Source: Bordetella genomosp. 7 (GTDB lineage: Bacteria > Pseudomonadota > Gammaproteobacteria > Burkholderiales > Burkholderiaceae_B). Taken from it: a stretch of DNA of 64,000 bases. The DNA is taken from positions 714,385-778,384 of the forward strand of contig NZ_NEVK01000008.1 of NCBI RefSeq assembly GCF_002261265.1, read 5' to 3'. The translations under genes were made by a program, and so were the position numbers. Below, piece by piece: positions 28,246 through 37,411 of this stretch (within the stretch, counting starts at the first letter, position 1; each line of letters begins with the position of its first letter). The notes under the pieces are model-generated. The model saw only the letters and a program-made list of their open reading frames with translations. It had not been told where the DNA came from and made no database searches.

Positions 28246-28797
28246 ATGAAGCCTGCTCCCCAGCAGCGCCCGCCCCAAGGCGCCCGCGGATGGCCGGCAC
28301 GCGCGGCCGATGCCTGCAGCCGGCTTCAGACCTGGCTGATGGTGGCCTGTCTGGCAGTCATGGTGGTGCTGCTGTTCGGCAACGTTGCGCTGCGCTACCT
28401 GTTCAATTCCGGCATCAACGCATCCGACGAATTGTCGCGGCTGGCGTTCGTGTGGCTGATCTTCCTGGGGGCGGTGCTGGCGATGCGTGATCACCAGCAC
28501 ATCGGCGTCACCATGCTGGTGCAGCGCTTCGGCCGGCGCGCGCGCAGGCTGGTCCATGTCGTGTGCCAGTTGCTGACGCTGTGGGTGTTGTGGCTGATGG
28601 CCGAAGGCGGCTGGGCGCAGACGCTCATCGGCACCGGAACGCGCCTGCCGGTAACCGGCCTGCCCCTGGCCGTGTTCGATGCAGCCGTGCTGTATGCGGC
28701 CGTGGCCATGGGCCTGCTGGTCATCGTAGACCTGGTCCGCGTGCTTGCGGGCGGCGATCCGCCGCTGGATGCCGCCGCCGAAGATACGACCGTGTAA
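28246..28797 (+). CDS. TRAP transporter small permease (DctQ type)
   Basis: A 183-residue four-helix membrane protein of the TRAP family, which pairs with the large permease to import organic or sugar acids using a sodium gradient. Hydrophobic segments start at about residues 25, 65, 103 and 142. The DctQ pattern NVALRYLFNSGINASDELSRLAFVWLIFLGAVLAMRDHQHI is clear. Start MKPAPQQ is chosen over an upstream in-frame codon because of the CTGGAGAC ribosome-binding site. First gene of the operon after the LacI operator. Confidence 0.93.
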   Translation: MKPAPQQRPPQGARGWPARAADACSRLQTWLMVACLAVMVVLLFGNVALRYLFNSGINASDELSRLAFVWLIFLGAVLAMRDHQHIGVTMLVQRFGRRARRLVHVVCQLLTLWVLWLMAEGGWAQTLIGTGTRLPVTGLPLAVFDAAVLYAAVAMGLLVIVDLVRVLAGGDPPLDAAAEDTTV

Positions 28798-28826
28798 GCG
28801 CCACCTCGACTTCTATTCCATACATC

Positions 28827-30107
28827 ATGATTCTCACCCTATTCCTGGTGGTGCTGCTGGGGCTGATCGCCCTGGGCATGCCGATCGCGTTCGCGTTGCT
28901 GCTCAGCGCGGTCGCCTTGATGTTTCAGTTGAACTTCTTCGATTCGCAGATCATTGCGCAGAACATGCTTTCGGGCGCCAACAGTTTCACGCTGATGGCC
29001 GTGCCCCTGTTCATGCTGGCGGGCGAAATCATGAACGCCGGCGGTATATCGCGCCGCATCGTGCATCTGGCCAGCATGTTCGTCGGCCATATCCGTGGCG
29101 GGTTGGGCTATGTGGCCATTTTCGCCAGCGTGTTGCTGGCCGCGCTGTCGGGCTCGGCCGTGGCCGATGCCGCCGCGCTGGGCACGCTGCTGATCCCCAT
29201 GCTGCGCAACCAGGGCTACAGCGCCGAACAGGCCTCGGGGCTGATCGCGGCGGGCGGCATCGTGGCGCCCATCATTCCCCCGTCGATTTCCTTCATTATT
29301 TTCGGCGTGGCAACCAACGTCTCCATCACCAAGCTGTTCTTCGCCGGCATCGCGCCCGGGCTGATGATGGGGCTGACCCTGGTGGCGGTCTGGAGCTGGG
29401 TGGCGCGCCGCCAGGGCGCGTTGGCGCCCGCCCCCAGGCAACCCTGGGGCGTGCGGTTGCGGGCCCTGCGCGAGGCGATATGGGCGCTGATGCTGCCTGT
29501 CATCATCATCGGCGGGTTGCGAGGCGGCATATTCACGCCCACCGAAGCGGCCGTGGTGGCGGCGGTGTACGCATTGCTGGTCAGCCTGTTCGTCTATCGC
29601 GAGATCACGGTGCGCGACCTGGGCCCCCTGTTTGCCAGCGCTGCGCGCACCACGGCAGTGGTGATGTTCCTGGTGGCCGCCGCGATGGTGTCGTCGTACA
29701 TGATCACGCTGGCCGACATGCCGCAGGACCTGATCAATCTGCTGGCGCCCGTACTCGACCAGCCCAAGCTGCTGATGTTCTGCCTGATGGTGCTGCTGAC
29801 CCTGGTGGGCACCGTCATGGACCTGACGCCCACTATCCTGATCCTGGCGCCCGTGCTGATGCCGGTGATCACCAAGGCCGGCATCGACCCGATCTACTTC
29901 GGCGTCATGTTTGTCATGGTGGGTTGCGTGGGCCTCCTGACCCCGCCGGTAGGCACGGTGTTGAACGTGGTCTGCGGCGTGGCGCGCATCAATATGGAGA
30001 CCATCTGCAAAGGTGTCTGGCGTTATGTGGCCGCGTACACGGCCTTGATTATGATTTTGGTGATCTTCCCGGAGCTGATCACCGTACCCGCGCGCTGGCT
30101 GTACTGA
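28827..30107 (+). CDS. TRAP transporter large permease (DctM type)
   Basis: A 426-residue inner-membrane protein with about 12 hydrophobic segments that forms the translocation channel of the TRAP system. Typical DctM segments are GMPIAFALLLSAVAL, SFTLMAVPLFMLAGEIMNAGG, GSAVADAAALGTLLIPMLRNQGYS, GGIVAPIIPPSISFIIFG and the C-terminal LTPPVGTVLNVVCGVARI. Start MILTLFLVVLLG coincides with the first membrane helix and lies 29 bp past dctQ; the longer frame covers dctQ in another phase and is not credible. Confidence 0.95.
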   Translation: MILTLFLVVLLGLIALGMPIAFALLLSAVALMFQLNFFDSQIIAQNMLSGANSFTLMAVPLFMLAGEIMNAGGISRRIVHLASMFVGHIRGGLGYVAIFASVLLAALSGSAVADAAALGTLLIPMLRNQGYSAEQASGLIAAGGIVAPIIPPSISFIIFGVATNVSITKLFFAGIAPGLMMGLTLVAVWSWVARRQGALAPAPRQPWGVRLRALREAIWALMLPVIIIGGLRGGIFTPTEAAVVAAVYALLVSLFVYREITVRDLGPLFASAARTTAVVMFLVAAAMVSSYMITLADMPQDLINLLAPVLDQPKLLMFCLMVLLTLVGTVMDLTPTILILAPVLMPVITKAGIDPIYFGVMFVMVGCVGLLTPPVGTVLNVVCGVARINMETICKGVWRYVAAYTALIMILVIFPELITVPARWLY

Positions 30108-30155
30108 ACGGCACTGACCGCTGCCGGCGCAATTCAGCAAACCAAGGAGGAGCAC

Positions 30156-31175
30156 ATGTTCAAGACTTTCAAACACACTTTGTTGTCCCTGGCCGTGGCG
30201 GTATCGTGCACGGCGGCCGGGGCGGCCGCGGCGCAGGATATCAAGCCGCGGCTGATCCGCTTCGGCTACGGCCTGAATGACGACAGCGTGCAGGGCCGCG
30301 CGGCGCGCTTCCTGGCCGAAGAAGTGACCAAGCTCAGCGACGGAAAAATGAAGATGCGCACGTTCGGCTCGGCCAGCCTGGGGTCCGACGAGCAAATGCA
30401 GAACGCGCTGGTCGGCGGGGTACAGGAAATGATGGTCGGCTCCACCGCGCCGCTGGCCACCATGGTGAAGGAATTCGGCGTGTTCGACCTGCCGTTCCTG
30501 TTCAACAGCGACAAGGAGGCCGACGCCGTGCTCGACGGCCCGCTGGGCCAGCGCCTGCTGGAAATGCTGGAAGCCAAGGGCCTGGTGGGCCTGGTGTACT
30601 GGGAGAACGGCTTTCGCAACCTGACCAATTCCAAGCACCCCGTGGTCAAGGCCGAAGACCTGCAAGGCATCAAGCTGCGCGTGATGCAGAACCAGGTGGC
30701 CCTGGGCGTGTTCAATGCCCTGGGCGCCAACGCCGTGCCCATGCCGTTCTCTGAACTGTTTACCGCGCTGGAAACCCGCACGGTCGACGGTCAGGAGAAC
30801 CCGGTTACCACCATCCAGAGCAGCAAGTTCTACGAGGTACAACCCTTCCTGACCATCACGCGGCATGTGTACACGCCGTGGGTGGTGCTGGCATCGAAAA
30901 AGTGGTGGGATACGCTGACGCCGGACGAACAGGAACTCATCCGCAAGGCCGCCGCCGCATCGCGTGACTTCGAACGCAAAGACAGCCGTGCCGATTCCGA
31001 AAAGGCCATGGCGACGCTCAAGCAGAACGGCATGAAGATCAACGTGGTGTCCGAGGCCGAAGTGGCGCGCATGCGCGAGAAAGTGCAGCCGGTGGTCGAC
31101 AAGTACACGCAGGAACTCGGCCCCGAGCTGGTCAAGGAACTGCAGGACGAAATCCAGAAGGCGCGCGGCCAGTAA
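30156..31175 (+). CDS. TRAP transporter solute-binding protein (DctP type)
   Basis: A 339-residue periplasmic receptor that delivers the substrate to the DctQM permease. A signal peptide (LLSLAVAVSCTAAGAAAA-QD) is followed by the DctP fold with IRFGYGLNDDSVQGRAARFLAEEV, the conserved LQGIKLRVMQNQVALGVFNALGANAVPMPFSELFTALETRTVDGQENP block (residues about 168-215) including the Arg that grips the substrate carboxylate. A GGAGGAG ribosome-binding site precedes the ATG. The context of a sugar-acid dehydratase points to an aldonic acid ligand. Confidence 0.95.
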   Translation: MFKTFKHTLLSLAVAVSCTAAGAAAAQDIKPRLIRFGYGLNDDSVQGRAARFLAEEVTKLSDGKMKMRTFGSASLGSDEQMQNALVGGVQEMMVGSTAPLATMVKEFGVFDLPFLFNSDKEADAVLDGPLGQRLLEMLEAKGLVGLVYWENGFRNLTNSKHPVVKAEDLQGIKLRVMQNQVALGVFNALGANAVPMPFSELFTALETRTVDGQENPVTTIQSSKFYEVQPFLTITRHVYTPWVVLASKKWWDTLTPDEQELIRKAAAASRDFERKDSRADSEKAMATLKQNGMKINVVSEAEVARMREKVQPVVDKYTQELGPELVKELQDEIQKARGQ

Positions 31176-31247
31176 CTGCAGAGCGTTCCAGCGCCGGGCC
31201 CGCGTGGGCCCGGCATCGCATCCCCTGTTGCATCGTAGCGATAAGCC

Positions 31248-33032
31248 ATGTCCCAAACGCCTCGTAGACTGCGCAGCCAGAAATGGTTCGACGACCCTTC
31301 CCACGCCGACATGACCGCCATTTATGTCGAGCGTTACCTCAACTCCGGCATTACGCGCGCTGAGCTGCAGTCGGGGCGGCCTATCATCGGCATCGCCCAG
31401 ACCGGCAACGACCTGGCGCCCTGCAACCGCCACCATCTGCAGCTGGCCGAACGCGTCAAGGCCGGCATACGCGACGCGGGCGGCATCCCCATGGAATTTC
31501 CCGTTCATCCGCTGGCCGAGCAGGGGCGGCGGCCCACGGCCGCGCTGGACCGCAACCTGGCCTATCTGGGCCTGGTCGAGATCCTGCACGGCTATCCGCT
31601 GGATGGCGTGGTGCTGACCACGGGGTGCGACAAGACCACGCCCGCCTGCCTGATGGCCGCCGCCACGGTAGACATTCCCGCCATCGTGTTGTCCGGCGGG
31701 CCCATGCTCGACGGCTGGCACGACGGCCAGCGCGTGGGTTCGGGCACCGTCATCTGGCACGCGCGCAACCTGATGGCGGCGGGCAAGATCGACTATGAAG
31801 GCTTCATGCAACTGGCCACGGCGTCCTCGCCGTCGGTGGGGCATTGCAACACCATGGGCACGGCGCTGTCGATGAACTCGCTGGCCGAGGCCCTGGGCAT
31901 GTCGCTGCCGGGGTGCGCCAGCATACCCGCGCCATATCGCGAGCGCGGACAGATGGCCTATGCCACCGGCATGCGCATCTGCGACCTGGTGCGCGAGGAC
32001 GTACGGCCCACGCACATTCTTACGCGCGAAGCTTTTGAAAACGCCATCGTGGTGGCATCGGCTCTTGGGGCGTCCAGTAACTGCCCGCCGCACCTGATCG
32101 CCATTGCACGCCACGCGGGCGTGGACCTGACGCTGGACGACTGGCAGCGCCTGGGCGAAGACGTGCCGCTGCTGGTGAACTGCGTACCGGCCGGAGAATA
32201 CCTGGGCGAAGGCTTTCACCGCGCGGGCGGCGTGCCGGCCGTGCTGCACGAATTGCAGAAGGCCGGCCGGCTGCACGATGGCTGCAGGACGGTCTCGGGC
32301 CGCACCATGGGCGACATCGCCGCGGCCTCGGCCACGAACAACCGAGATGTGATCCGCAGTTGCGACGCGCCGCTGCGGCACCGCGCCGGCTTCATCGTGC
32401 TGTCGGGCAATTTCTTCGACAGCGCGATCATGAAAATGTCGGTGGTGGGCGAGGCATTCCAGCGTTCGTATCTGGAAACCCCGGGCGATGAGAACGCGTT
32501 CGAGGCCCGCGCCATCGTTTTTGACGGCCCCGAGGACTACCACGCCCGTATCGACGACCCGTCGTTGAATATCGACGAGCACTGTATCCTGGTCATCCGC
32601 GGCTGCGGCACCGTGGGATACCCTGGCAGCGCCGAAGTGGTGAACATGGCGCCGCCGTCGCGTCTTATCAAGGCCGGGGTCGACTCCCTGCCTTGCCTGG
32701 GCGACGGCCGCCAGAGCGGGACGTCGGGCAGCCCGTCCATCCTGAACATGTCGCCCGAGGCTGCCGTGGGCGGCGGCCTGAGCCTACTGCAGACGGGCGA
32801 TCGCCTGCGTGTGGACCTGAACCAGCGGTCGGTGACCCTGATGGTCAGCGACGAAGAACTGGCCCGGCGCAAGGCCAGCGCCCAGCCGGCTCCGATACCG
32901 CCCTCTCAGACGCCGTGGCAGGAAATCTATCGCCAGTTCGTGGGGCAGTTGTCTACCGGAGGCTGCCTGGAGCCGGCCACGCTGTATCTAAAGGTTGTTG
33001 AAACCCGCGGCGACCCGCGGCATTCGCACTAG
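31248..33032 (+). CDS. IlvD/Edd-family sugar-acid dehydratase
   Basis: A 594-residue iron-sulfur dehydratase that removes water from an aldonic acid to give a 2-keto-3-deoxy acid. Three cysteines fall at residues 59 (DLAPCNRHH), 127 (TTGCDKTTP) and 200 (VGHCNTMGT), the spacing of the [2Fe-2S] pentonate/hexonate dehydratases such as L-arabinonate dehydratase. The C-terminal beta-barrel domain has IRGCGTVGYPGSAEVVNM and GDGRQSGTSGSPSILNMSPEAA. It is not the isoleucine/valine enzyme, judging from its context in a TRAP operon under a LacI regulator. The exact sugar acid cannot be told. No aldolase or dehydrogenase for the product is in the operon. Confidence 0.9.
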   Translation: MSQTPRRLRSQKWFDDPSHADMTAIYVERYLNSGITRAELQSGRPIIGIAQTGNDLAPCNRHHLQLAERVKAGIRDAGGIPMEFPVHPLAEQGRRPTAALDRNLAYLGLVEILHGYPLDGVVLTTGCDKTTPACLMAAATVDIPAIVLSGGPMLDGWHDGQRVGSGTVIWHARNLMAAGKIDYEGFMQLATASSPSVGHCNTMGTALSMNSLAEALGMSLPGCASIPAPYRERGQMAYATGMRICDLVREDVRPTHILTREAFENAIVVASALGASSNCPPHLIAIARHAGVDLTLDDWQRLGEDVPLLVNCVPAGEYLGEGFHRAGGVPAVLHELQKAGRLHDGCRTVSGRTMGDIAAASATNNRDVIRSCDAPLRHRAGFIVLSGNFFDSAIMKMSVVGEAFQRSYLETPGDENAFEARAIVFDGPEDYHARIDDPSLNIDEHCILVIRGCGTVGYPGSAEVVNMAPPSRLIKAGVDSLPCLGDGRQSGTSGSPSILNMSPEAAVGGGLSLLQTGDRLRVDLNQRSVTLMVSDEELARRKASAQPAPIPPSQTPWQEIYRQFVGQLSTGGCLEPATLYLKVVETRGDPRHSH

Positions 33033-33047
33033 GCTCGCACACGGTTT

Positions 33048-33080
33048 CCCTGGGAGTGAACTGCTAGATTTCTCCCAGGG
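33048..33080. terminator. Possible bidirectional terminator hairpin
   Basis: CCCTGGGAG (33048-33056) and CTCCCAGGG (33072-33080) form a 9-bp perfect stem around a 15-nt loop between convergent genes. The right arm lies within the last codons of the NUDIX gene. There is no T-run, so termination is only suggested. Confidence 0.35.
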
Positions 33081-33894
33081 CGCGGCGTTGCATGATGTCT
33101 TCCAGGATGACCAGCGACGCTTCCACTGTGAATTCGCCGGCCACGATGCGCTGCACGGCCTCATCGACGGGAATGTGGGTGATTTCCATGACCTCGCCAT
33201 CCTGGTTGGCCGGTTGCGCGCCTTCGGGCAGCACGCAGGTGCTGGTCAGCAGGTCTTCCACCTGATAGCCCTCGGGCAGCCGGCGGTGCATGCGCAATAT
33301 GGTTCGCAGCGGCGAGCGCTGCGCCAGGAGCCCGGCCGCCAGGCCGGCCTCTTCGGCGCATTCGCGCAGCAGCGCCCGGTCGAGGTCTTCGCCGCTGCTT
33401 GCCAGCCCGCCCACGAGTGTGTCCCACATGCCGGGGTCGGTGGATTTGCTGAGCGCGCGCCGGGCCACCCACAGCCGGCCATCCGGCGTCCAGGCGTTCA
33501 GGTGTACCGCCCGGGTCAGCACGCCCAGCGGCCGCACGGCGGCGCGTTCGATCGCGCCCAGTTTCTCGTCGCCGGCAGTCACGTCCAGCAATTCGTTGCG
33601 CCAGCCGCGCAGGCAGTCGGCGTCGCGCAGGGCCAGCGCCACTTCGGCCAGCAGGGCGTCCAGTCGGGGCCCTGCCGTCAGGCCGGACCCGATGCGCAGC
33701 GCGTCGGCCTGCACTTGCACCTGGTCGAGCGGCCTTAGCGCATCGCAGGCTGCGTGGGTGGCCCAGCCGCAGCAGCGGTCGGCCACGTACAGGGGCGATG
33801 CCAATTCCGGCGGATGTTCTTGCACGCGCTCGGCCAATTGGGCGTAGAGCGCAGCCACGCGGGCGGGTGCGTCGGGGGGCGGAGGGGTCAACAT
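33064..33894 (-). CDS. NUDIX hydrolase with DUF4743-type N-terminal domain
   Basis: A 276-residue protein. The C-terminal half carries a full Nudix box, GGLASSGEDLDRALLRECAEEAGL (about residues 161-184), with the REXXEE core that binds magnesium. The N-terminal 120 residues resemble the DUF4743 domain found in fungal and bacterial thiamine-pyrophosphokinase-like Nudix proteins. It probably hydrolyses a nucleoside-diphosphate-linked compound; the substrate is unknown. It is convergent with the dehydratase gene and divergent from coxB. Confidence 0.88.
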   Translation of the reverse strand: MLTPPPPDAPARVAALYAQLAERVQEHPPELASPLYVADRCCGWATHAACDALRPLDQVQVQADALRIGSGLTAGPRLDALLAEVALALRDADCLRGWRNELLDVTAGDEKLGAIERAAVRPLGVLTRAVHLNAWTPDGRLWVARRALSKSTDPGMWDTLVGGLASSGEDLDRALLRECAEEAGLAAGLLAQRSPLRTILRMHRRLPEGYQVEDLLTSTCVLPEGAQPANQDGEVMEITHIPVDEAVQRIVAGEFTVEASLVILEDIMQRRALGEI

Positions 33895-33970
33895 TCCGGC
33901 GATTTTAGTGCAGCGCCCCGTTCCGGGCGGCGCAAAGTGGGGGCATCGCGCCCAGGTTCAAGAGCGCCAA

Positions 33971-33999
33971 ATTACATTAAATTGCGCGTCCGCTATAAT
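33971..33999 (+). promoter_or_regulatory. Promoter of the cytochrome oxidase operon
   Basis: ATTACA, a 17-bp spacer, then a perfect TATAAT at 33994-33999. It predicts a start near 34006 and a 5' leader of about 130 nt before coxB. The gap 33895-34136 holds no other gene. Confidence 0.75.
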
Positions 34000-34136
34000 T
34001 CTGCGGTTTCTTTGTGATTCGAGTGGGGTAGACCGGCCGCAGGCCGGGTTTGCGCCTGCCGTCTAATAAATTGCGTGTATTCCGTCATCGCCGGCAGGCG
34101 GCCACGGAAACGCTCGCGCCGTGTTTCGAGGTAAGC

Positions 34137-35294
34137 ATGAAGAAGTGGAGAGGGATACTGGGCGCCTGTGCATTGCTTGCGAGCAGTGTCGCCAACGCGC
34201 AGGTACAAGACATGCCCGGCGGCCCGAAAGTCAATCAGCTCAACCTGCACGAAGGCGTGACCCAGATCGCGCACGAGATCATGTGGCTGCATTGGCTGCT
34301 GTTGATCATCTGTGGCGTGATCTTCCTTGGCGTGTTCGGGGTCATGTTCTATTCCATCTGGGCGCACCGGAAGTCGCGCGGGCACAAGGCCGCCACCTTC
34401 CACGAGCACCTGGGCGTGGAAGTCGCCTGGACCGTCATCCCCTTCATCATCGTCATTGCCATGGCGCTGCCGGCCACCAAGACCGTGGTCGCCATGAAAG
34501 ACACTTCCAGCGCCGACCTGACCGTGAAGGTCACCGGCTACCAATGGAAATGGGGCTACGAATACATCGACGGCCCGGCCGCCGGCGTCAGCTTCCTGTC
34601 CACCCTTTCCACGCCCCGCGCGCAGATCGAAGGCCGCGAGCCCAAGGGTGAGTTCTACCTGATGGAAGTCGACAACAACCTGGTCGTGCCGGTCGACAAG
34701 AAGGTTCGCATCGTGCTCACCGCCGCGGACGTCATCCACTCGTGGATGATCCCCGACTTCGGCGTCAAGCAGGACGCGATCCCCGGTTTCCTGCGCGATG
34801 CCTGGTTCCGTGCCGAAAAAGTCGGCACCTACCGTGGCCAGTGCGCCGAGCTCTGTGGCCGAGACCACGCCTTCATGCCCATCGTGGTCGAAGTCAAGTC
34901 GCAGGAAGACTACGACAAGTGGGCCGAAGAGCAGAAGAAAAAGCTCGCGGCAAATGCCGACGATCCCACCAAGGAATGGACCCAGGAAGAGCTGGTCGCC
35001 CGTGGCGAAAAGGTCTACGCCGCCAACTGCGTGGCTTGCCACCAGGCCAACGGCAAGGGCGTGCCGGGATCTTTCCCTCCGCTTGACGGCGACAAAACGG
35101 TGCTGGGCCCGCAGGGTCCCCAGATCGACGTCGTGCTGCACGGCCGGCCCGGTACGGCCATGGCCGCCTTCGGCCCGCAGCTCAACGACGTAGAAATCGC
35201 CTCGGTCATCACTTATACGCGCCATGCCTGGAGCAATGCAGGCAAGGGCGAAGACCCCGTGGTACAGCCCAAGGATGTCGTGGCGGCGCGCTGA
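34137..35294 (+). CDS. coxB: Cytochrome c oxidase subunit II with fused cytochrome c domain
   Basis: CuA-bearing subunit that accepts electrons from cytochrome c. Start MKKWRGILGA gives a normal signal sequence and 385 residues. Two membrane helices follow (WLLLIICGVIFLGVFGVMFYSIW and VAWTVIPFIIVIAMALPATK). The CuA site is CAELCGRDHAFM near residue 240, with the upstream His in DVIHSWMIPDFGVK. The C-terminal 100 residues are a fused c-type cytochrome with haem motif CVACH (near residue 302), typical of the caa3/cbb-like type II subunits of betaproteobacteria. First gene of the oxidase operon. Confidence 0.97.
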   Translation: MKKWRGILGACALLASSVANAQVQDMPGGPKVNQLNLHEGVTQIAHEIMWLHWLLLIICGVIFLGVFGVMFYSIWAHRKSRGHKAATFHEHLGVEVAWTVIPFIIVIAMALPATKTVVAMKDTSSADLTVKVTGYQWKWGYEYIDGPAAGVSFLSTLSTPRAQIEGREPKGEFYLMEVDNNLVVPVDKKVRIVLTAADVIHSWMIPDFGVKQDAIPGFLRDAWFRAEKVGTYRGQCAELCGRDHAFMPIVVEVKSQEDYDKWAEEQKKKLAANADDPTKEWTQEELVARGEKVYAANCVACHQANGKGVPGSFPPLDGDKTVLGPQGPQIDVVLHGRPGTAMAAFGPQLNDVEIASVITYTRHAWSNAGKGEDPVVQPKDVVAAR

Positions 35295-35388
35295 TCGCGC
35301 CAGCCCCATCCCCTGTTAGCAGAACCCGTCACGAGACATCTGCCGGCCTCCTGGACCGAGGCCGGCAATTAGCAGGAAGGAGTCCATA

Positions 35389-36999
35389 ATGAGCAGCGCC
35401 ACTGTAGACCACGTGTCGCCTGGCCACGGCCACGGTCACGAGCACGATGATCACCACGCCGCGCCCACCGGTTGGCGTCGTTGGCTATTTGCCACCAACC
35501 ACAAAGACATCGGGACGATGTATCTCATCTTCTCGTTCGTCATGCTTCTTGAAGGCGGCTTGCTGGCCCTGCTGCTGCGCACCGAGCTCTTCGAGCCGGG
35601 CCTGCAGTTCTTCCGCCCCGAACTGTTCAACCAGTTCACCACCATGCACGGCCTCATCATGGTGTTCGGCGCGATCATGCCGTCGTTCGTGGGCTTCGCC
35701 AACTGGATGATCCCGATGCAGATCGGCGCGTCCGACATGGCCTTTGCGCGCATGAACAACTTCAGCTTCTGGCTGCTGCCCGTGGCCGCCATCATGCTGA
35801 CGATTTCGTTCTTCGTGCCGGGCGGCGCCACCGCCGCGGGCTGGACGCTGTACGCTCCGCTGTCCACGCAGATGGGCCCGGGCATGGACCTGGCCATCTT
35901 CGCCGTGCACATCATGGGCGCCTCGTCCATCATGGGCGCGATCAACGTCATCGTCACCATCCTGAACATGCGCGCTCCCGGCATGACGCTGATGAAGATG
36001 CCGATGTTCTGCTGGACCTGGCTGATCACCGCCTTCCTGCTGATCGCCGTGATGCCCGTGCTGGCCGCCGCCATCACCATGCTGCTGACCGACCGCCACT
36101 TCGGCACCGGCTTCTTCAATGCGGCCGCCGGCGGCGACCCGGTGCTGTACCAGCACGTGTTCTGGTTCTTCGGGCACCCCGAGGTCTACATCATGATCCT
36201 GCCGGCCTTCGGCATCGTGTCGGCCATCGTGCCCGCGTTCTCGCGCAAGAAGCTGTTCGGCTACGCGTCCATGGTGTATGCCACCTCGGCCATCGCGGTG
36301 TTGTCGTTCATCGTGTGGGCGCACCACATGTTCACCACCGGCATGCCCGTCACCGGCCAGCTGTACTTCATGTACGCCACCATGCTGATCTCCATTCCCA
36401 CCGGGGTGAAGGTGTTCAACTGGGTGGCCACCATGTGGCGCGGCTCCATGACGTTCGAAACCCCCATGCTGTTCTCGGTGGGCTTCATCTTCGTGTTCAC
36501 CATGGGCGGCTTCACCGGCCTGATCCTGTCGGTGGCGCCCATCGACATCCAGGTTCACGACACCTACTACGTGGTCGCGCACTTCCACTACGTGCTGGTG
36601 GCCGGCTCGCTGTTCGCGCTGTTCGCGGGCGCGTACTACTGGGTGCCCAAGTGGACGGGCCGCATGTACAACGAGAAGCTGGGCAAAGTGCACTTCTGGT
36701 CCACCCTGATCTCGTTCAACATCACGTTCTTCCCCATGCACTTCCTGGGGCTGGCCGGCATGCCGCGCCGCTACGCCGACTACGCCGCGCAGTTCACCAC
36801 CTTCCACCAGATGGCCACCATCGGCGCGTTCTGGTTCGGGCTGTCGCAGCTGCTGTTCCTGTATGTCATGGTGCAGTGCTACCGTGGCAAGGGTGCGCCC
36901 GCGGCTGCCAAGCCCTGGGAAGGCGCCGAAGGCCTGGAATGGACCGTGCCGTCGCCCGCGCCGTTCCATACCTTTGAGACTCCGCCGGAAGTAAAGTAA
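35389..36999 (+). CDS. coxA: Cytochrome c oxidase subunit I (aa3 type)
   Basis: Catalytic subunit with haem a and the haem a3-CuB centre that reduces oxygen and pumps protons. The 536-residue protein has 12 membrane segments. Key motifs are [22 protein letters not shown] (haem a ligand His), [18 protein letters not shown] (CuB His and cross-linked Tyr), [12 protein letters not shown] (CuB His pair) and [16 protein letters not shown] (haem a3 and a ligands). The first 25 residues contain a His-rich stretch ([11 protein letters not shown]), which may bind metal. A strong GGAAGGAG ribosome-binding site precedes the ATG. Confidence 0.98.
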   Translation: MSSATVDHVSPGHGHGHEHDDHHAAPTGWRRWLFATNHKDIGTMYLIFSFVMLLEGGLLALLLRTELFEPGLQFFRPELFNQFTTMHGLIMVFGAIMPSFVGFANWMIPMQIGASDMAFARMNNFSFWLLPVAAIMLTISFFVPGGATAAGWTLYAPLSTQMGPGMDLAIFAVHIMGASSIMGAINVIVTILNMRAPGMTLMKMPMFCWTWLITAFLLIAVMPVLAAAITMLLTDRHFGTGFFNAAAGGDPVLYQHVFWFFGHPEVYIMILPAFGIVSAIVPAFSRKKLFGYASMVYATSAIAVLSFIVWAHHMFTTGMPVTGQLYFMYATMLISIPTGVKVFNWVATMWRGSMTFETPMLFSVGFIFVFTMGGFTGLILSVAPIDIQVHDTYYVVAHFHYVLVAGSLFALFAGAYYWVPKWTGRMYNEKLGKVHFWSTLISFNITFFPMHFLGLAGMPRRYADYAAQFTTFHQMATIGAFWFGLSQLLFLYVMVQCYRGKGAPAAAKPWEGAEGLEWTVPSPAPFHTFETPPEVK

Positions 37000-37023
37000 G
37001 CGGGGATACAAAGTAAGTTAGCC

Positions 37024-37137
37024 ATGACTCCTGAACAACGTCGCCGCAACAAGACCATCGGGCTGATACTGCTGGCAATTGTCCTTGCCGTGTTCGCCTG
37101 GACGTTCTTCCGCGGTTCGGCCATCATGGCCAAGTAG
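37024..37137 (+). CDS. Small single-helix cytochrome oxidase assembly protein
   Basis: A 37-residue peptide, MTPEQRRRNKTIGL... to IMAK, with one membrane helix (IGLILLAIVLAVFAWTFF) and a basic N-terminus. Proteins of this size and form are found between coxA and ctaG in betaproteobacteria and are annotated as small oxidase assembly factors. It lies 24 bp after coxA and 10 bp before the DUF2970 gene; in relatives ctaG (Cox11) would stand at this point but is absent here. Confidence 0.75.
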   Translation: MTPEQRRRNKTIGLILLAIVLAVFAWTFFRGSAIMAK

Positions 37138-37147
37138 GGCACAAGCC

Positions 37148-37372
37148 ATGACGCACGACATCCGCGACGCTTCGCGTCGCAAAATGAACTTCCTGCAGAC
37201 GCTCAAGGCGGTTCTGTGGGGCATGTTCGGCGTGCGGCGCGGAGCGGGCTACGAAGAAGACGCCGGCAAGCTGAACCCCGTGCACCTCATCATCGCGGGG
37301 CTGCTTGCCGGAGCAATATTTGTGACGCTGCTGGTTTTGATCGTGCGCTGGGCCGTGGCCAGCCTGTCGTAG
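37148..37372 (+). CDS. DUF2970-family membrane protein
   Basis: A 74-residue protein starting MTHDIRDASRRK, with one C-terminal membrane helix (LIIAGLLAGAIFVTLLVLIVRWAV) and the DUF2970 pattern LQTLKAVLWGMFGVRRGAGYEED. Members are consistently encoded next to coxC in betaproteobacteria, which suggests a role in oxidase assembly, but no function is established. Start chosen at the ATG that follows the small protein stop by 10 bp. Confidence 0.88.
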   Translation: MTHDIRDASRRKMNFLQTLKAVLWGMFGVRRGAGYEEDAGKLNPVHLIIAGLLAGAIFVTLLVLIVRWAVASLS

Positions 37373-37411
37373 CAGCAAGCATTTCAACAAATCAGTACCA
37401 GGGAGAAGACC

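Noticed and set aside
28839..32582. A 1247-residue minus-strand ORF across the TRAP and dehydratase genes
   Set aside because: Low-complexity His/Gln/Arg-rich translation with no domain; the sense strand encodes three well-defined genes.
34050..34136. An upstream start for coxB giving 414 residues
   Set aside because: The extra residues replace a proper signal sequence with a basic leader. The ATG at 34137 gives a normal subunit II N-terminus.
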